Positions 63,301-64,000 of a stretch of DNA of 64,000 nucleotides are shown in pieces. The DNA is from Nemopilema nomurai. Taxonomy: Eukaryota; Cnidaria; Scyphozoa; Rhizostomeae; Rhizostomatidae. The notes beneath the pieces are model-generated. The model did no database searches and was not told where the DNA came from. It saw only the letters and a list, made by a program, of their open reading frames with translations. Where the stretch lies: NCBI GenBank assembly GCA_003864495.1, contig ML133456.1:993255-1057254 (forward strand), written 5' to 3'. The translations under genes and the position numbers were made by a program. The stretch's first letter is position 1; every line of letters starts with the position of its first letter.

Positions 63301-64000
63301 TTTGGTGTTTCCTAAAAAATTCCATCTTAATAATCAGAGGCCTGAAATATAATTTGGCAGCAACTCGATGAATAAGACCCACGCTTACAATAGTTGCAAA
63401 AAAAGCTGACCGGGGGCTTTTTATCAAGGAAGCAATGCTCTCTAGAACGAACATTTTACAATAGACCTTTGGATATAATATAAAGGTACAAAAAATTAAA
63501 AGCACCCCTAGAGTGCATAAAAAACATCTACAAAGTAAATCTACAGTTGCTTTGTTTGAAAAAATTCTAACGAAAGAATACTTCTAATTGTTGTATATAT
63601 GTGAAATGTCTTCCATTAATGTCTTATACCGAGTGCAATAAGTCAAAAACATGCTAATCTCATTTTAGGCTGCCTGTGTGAAATGAAACAAATGTGGGAA
63701 GACAAGCGATGACTTTGTATTGACCGTTGGCACCGTTGTAAGGGATCAGAGGAGTATTGGAGACGCACTGCAACTTTCGCCAGTGCATATTACCCATACA
63801 ACCTTGAAGGGATATGGAAGCCAAGTGCCCAACGATAGTTTGATTTAATGAAATAATATTCTGTAAACATCATTTGTGCTTCATGCAATGTAGCAATGGG
63901 AGCACCCCCTGTGCACCCCAATGTTTACCGAGAAAGGAGAGCTGATAGTGTGGTTTCCAGTCTCCTTGTCTCAGACGGTGTCTTCTCCTGCTTCGTCCAA
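60364..64000. other. Intergenic stretch at the right end
   Basis: No supported gene. There is a G-rich run at 61343-61368. The retroelement remnant at 62480-62940 is listed separately. The last 300 bp, around 63669-63850, follow a TTTTAG and could be a non-coding exon, but I have no positive evidence. Confidence 0.4.
62480..62940 (+). mobile_element. Reverse-transcriptase relic (LINE-like)
   Basis: At 62861-62920 one frame reads EWVPQGSAFSPLILNII then a stop, very close to the conserved reverse-transcriptase block usually written as GxPQGSxxSPxLFN. About 350 bp upstream a different frame reads NDKSPGAN, like the preceding KSPGPDG block. Frames are broken by stops and length changes, so this is a dead non-LTR retrotransposon fragment. 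Confidence 0.5.

Noticed and set aside
63660..63850. Possible 3' exon after TTTTAG near the right end
   Set aside because: No coding frame or second splice site; only an AG after pyrimidines.

Overview
The window is nuclear genomic DNA of an animal. It is AT-rich, the genes have many short exons with GT-AG introns, and the families are metazoan: TRAF, SH3BP5, BARD1, an ARHGAP12/27-type RhoGAP, a class A GPCR and a long EGF-repeat protein. Intact BARD1, a noggin/trunk-like cystine knot, vertebrate-like intron density and short inverted-repeat transposons suggest an early-branching or marine invertebrate. An anthozoan cnidarian (sea anemone or coral) is my best guess, but that is inference and not proven here.

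Layout on the + strand coordinates: 223-798 is the last exon of a TRAF gene (+). 5825-10772 is a complete seven-exon SH3BP5 gene (+). 13915-26296 is a nine-exon secreted protein gene (+) with a Ser/Arg-rich start, an unfamiliar cysteine-rich domain and about 50 EGF-type modules; 43 of these are near-identical 114-bp units inside one 5.1-kb exon. 26591-27781 is an intronless, atypical class A GPCR (-), convergent with the EGF gene. 30013-41211 is a complete twelve-exon BARD1 gene (-) with RING, ankyrin and BRCT regions. 43644-44069 is a small secreted cystine-knot candidate (-). 46667-60141 is a complete eighteen-exon SH3-WW-WW-PH-RhoGAP gene (+). The rest is intergenic, with small transposon remnants and minisatellites.

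The genes are unrelated in pathway. SH3BP5 (Rab11 exchange and JNK docking), TRAF (receptor signalling) and ARHGAP12/27 (Rho-family GTPase inactivation) are cytoplasmic signalling genes. BARD1 is a nuclear DNA-repair ubiquitin ligase partner. The EGF protein and cystine-knot protein are predicted to be secreted. There is no operon-like organisation.

The most notable region is the EGF array with its flanking introns. It shows DNA-level homogenisation, Notch-type glycosylation sequons in every intact unit, a recurrent set of one-base deletions totalling 13 nt whose restoration makes the exon phases fit exactly, a degenerate EGF relic in the next intron, and a 20-bp minisatellite that ends in, and has copied, the 3' splice site of the following exon. 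A second array, of 33-bp units with higher-order structure, fills about 2 kb of a BARD1 intron. A clean 646-bp hAT-type element with a perfect 8-bp target duplication sits in an intron of the RhoGAP gene.
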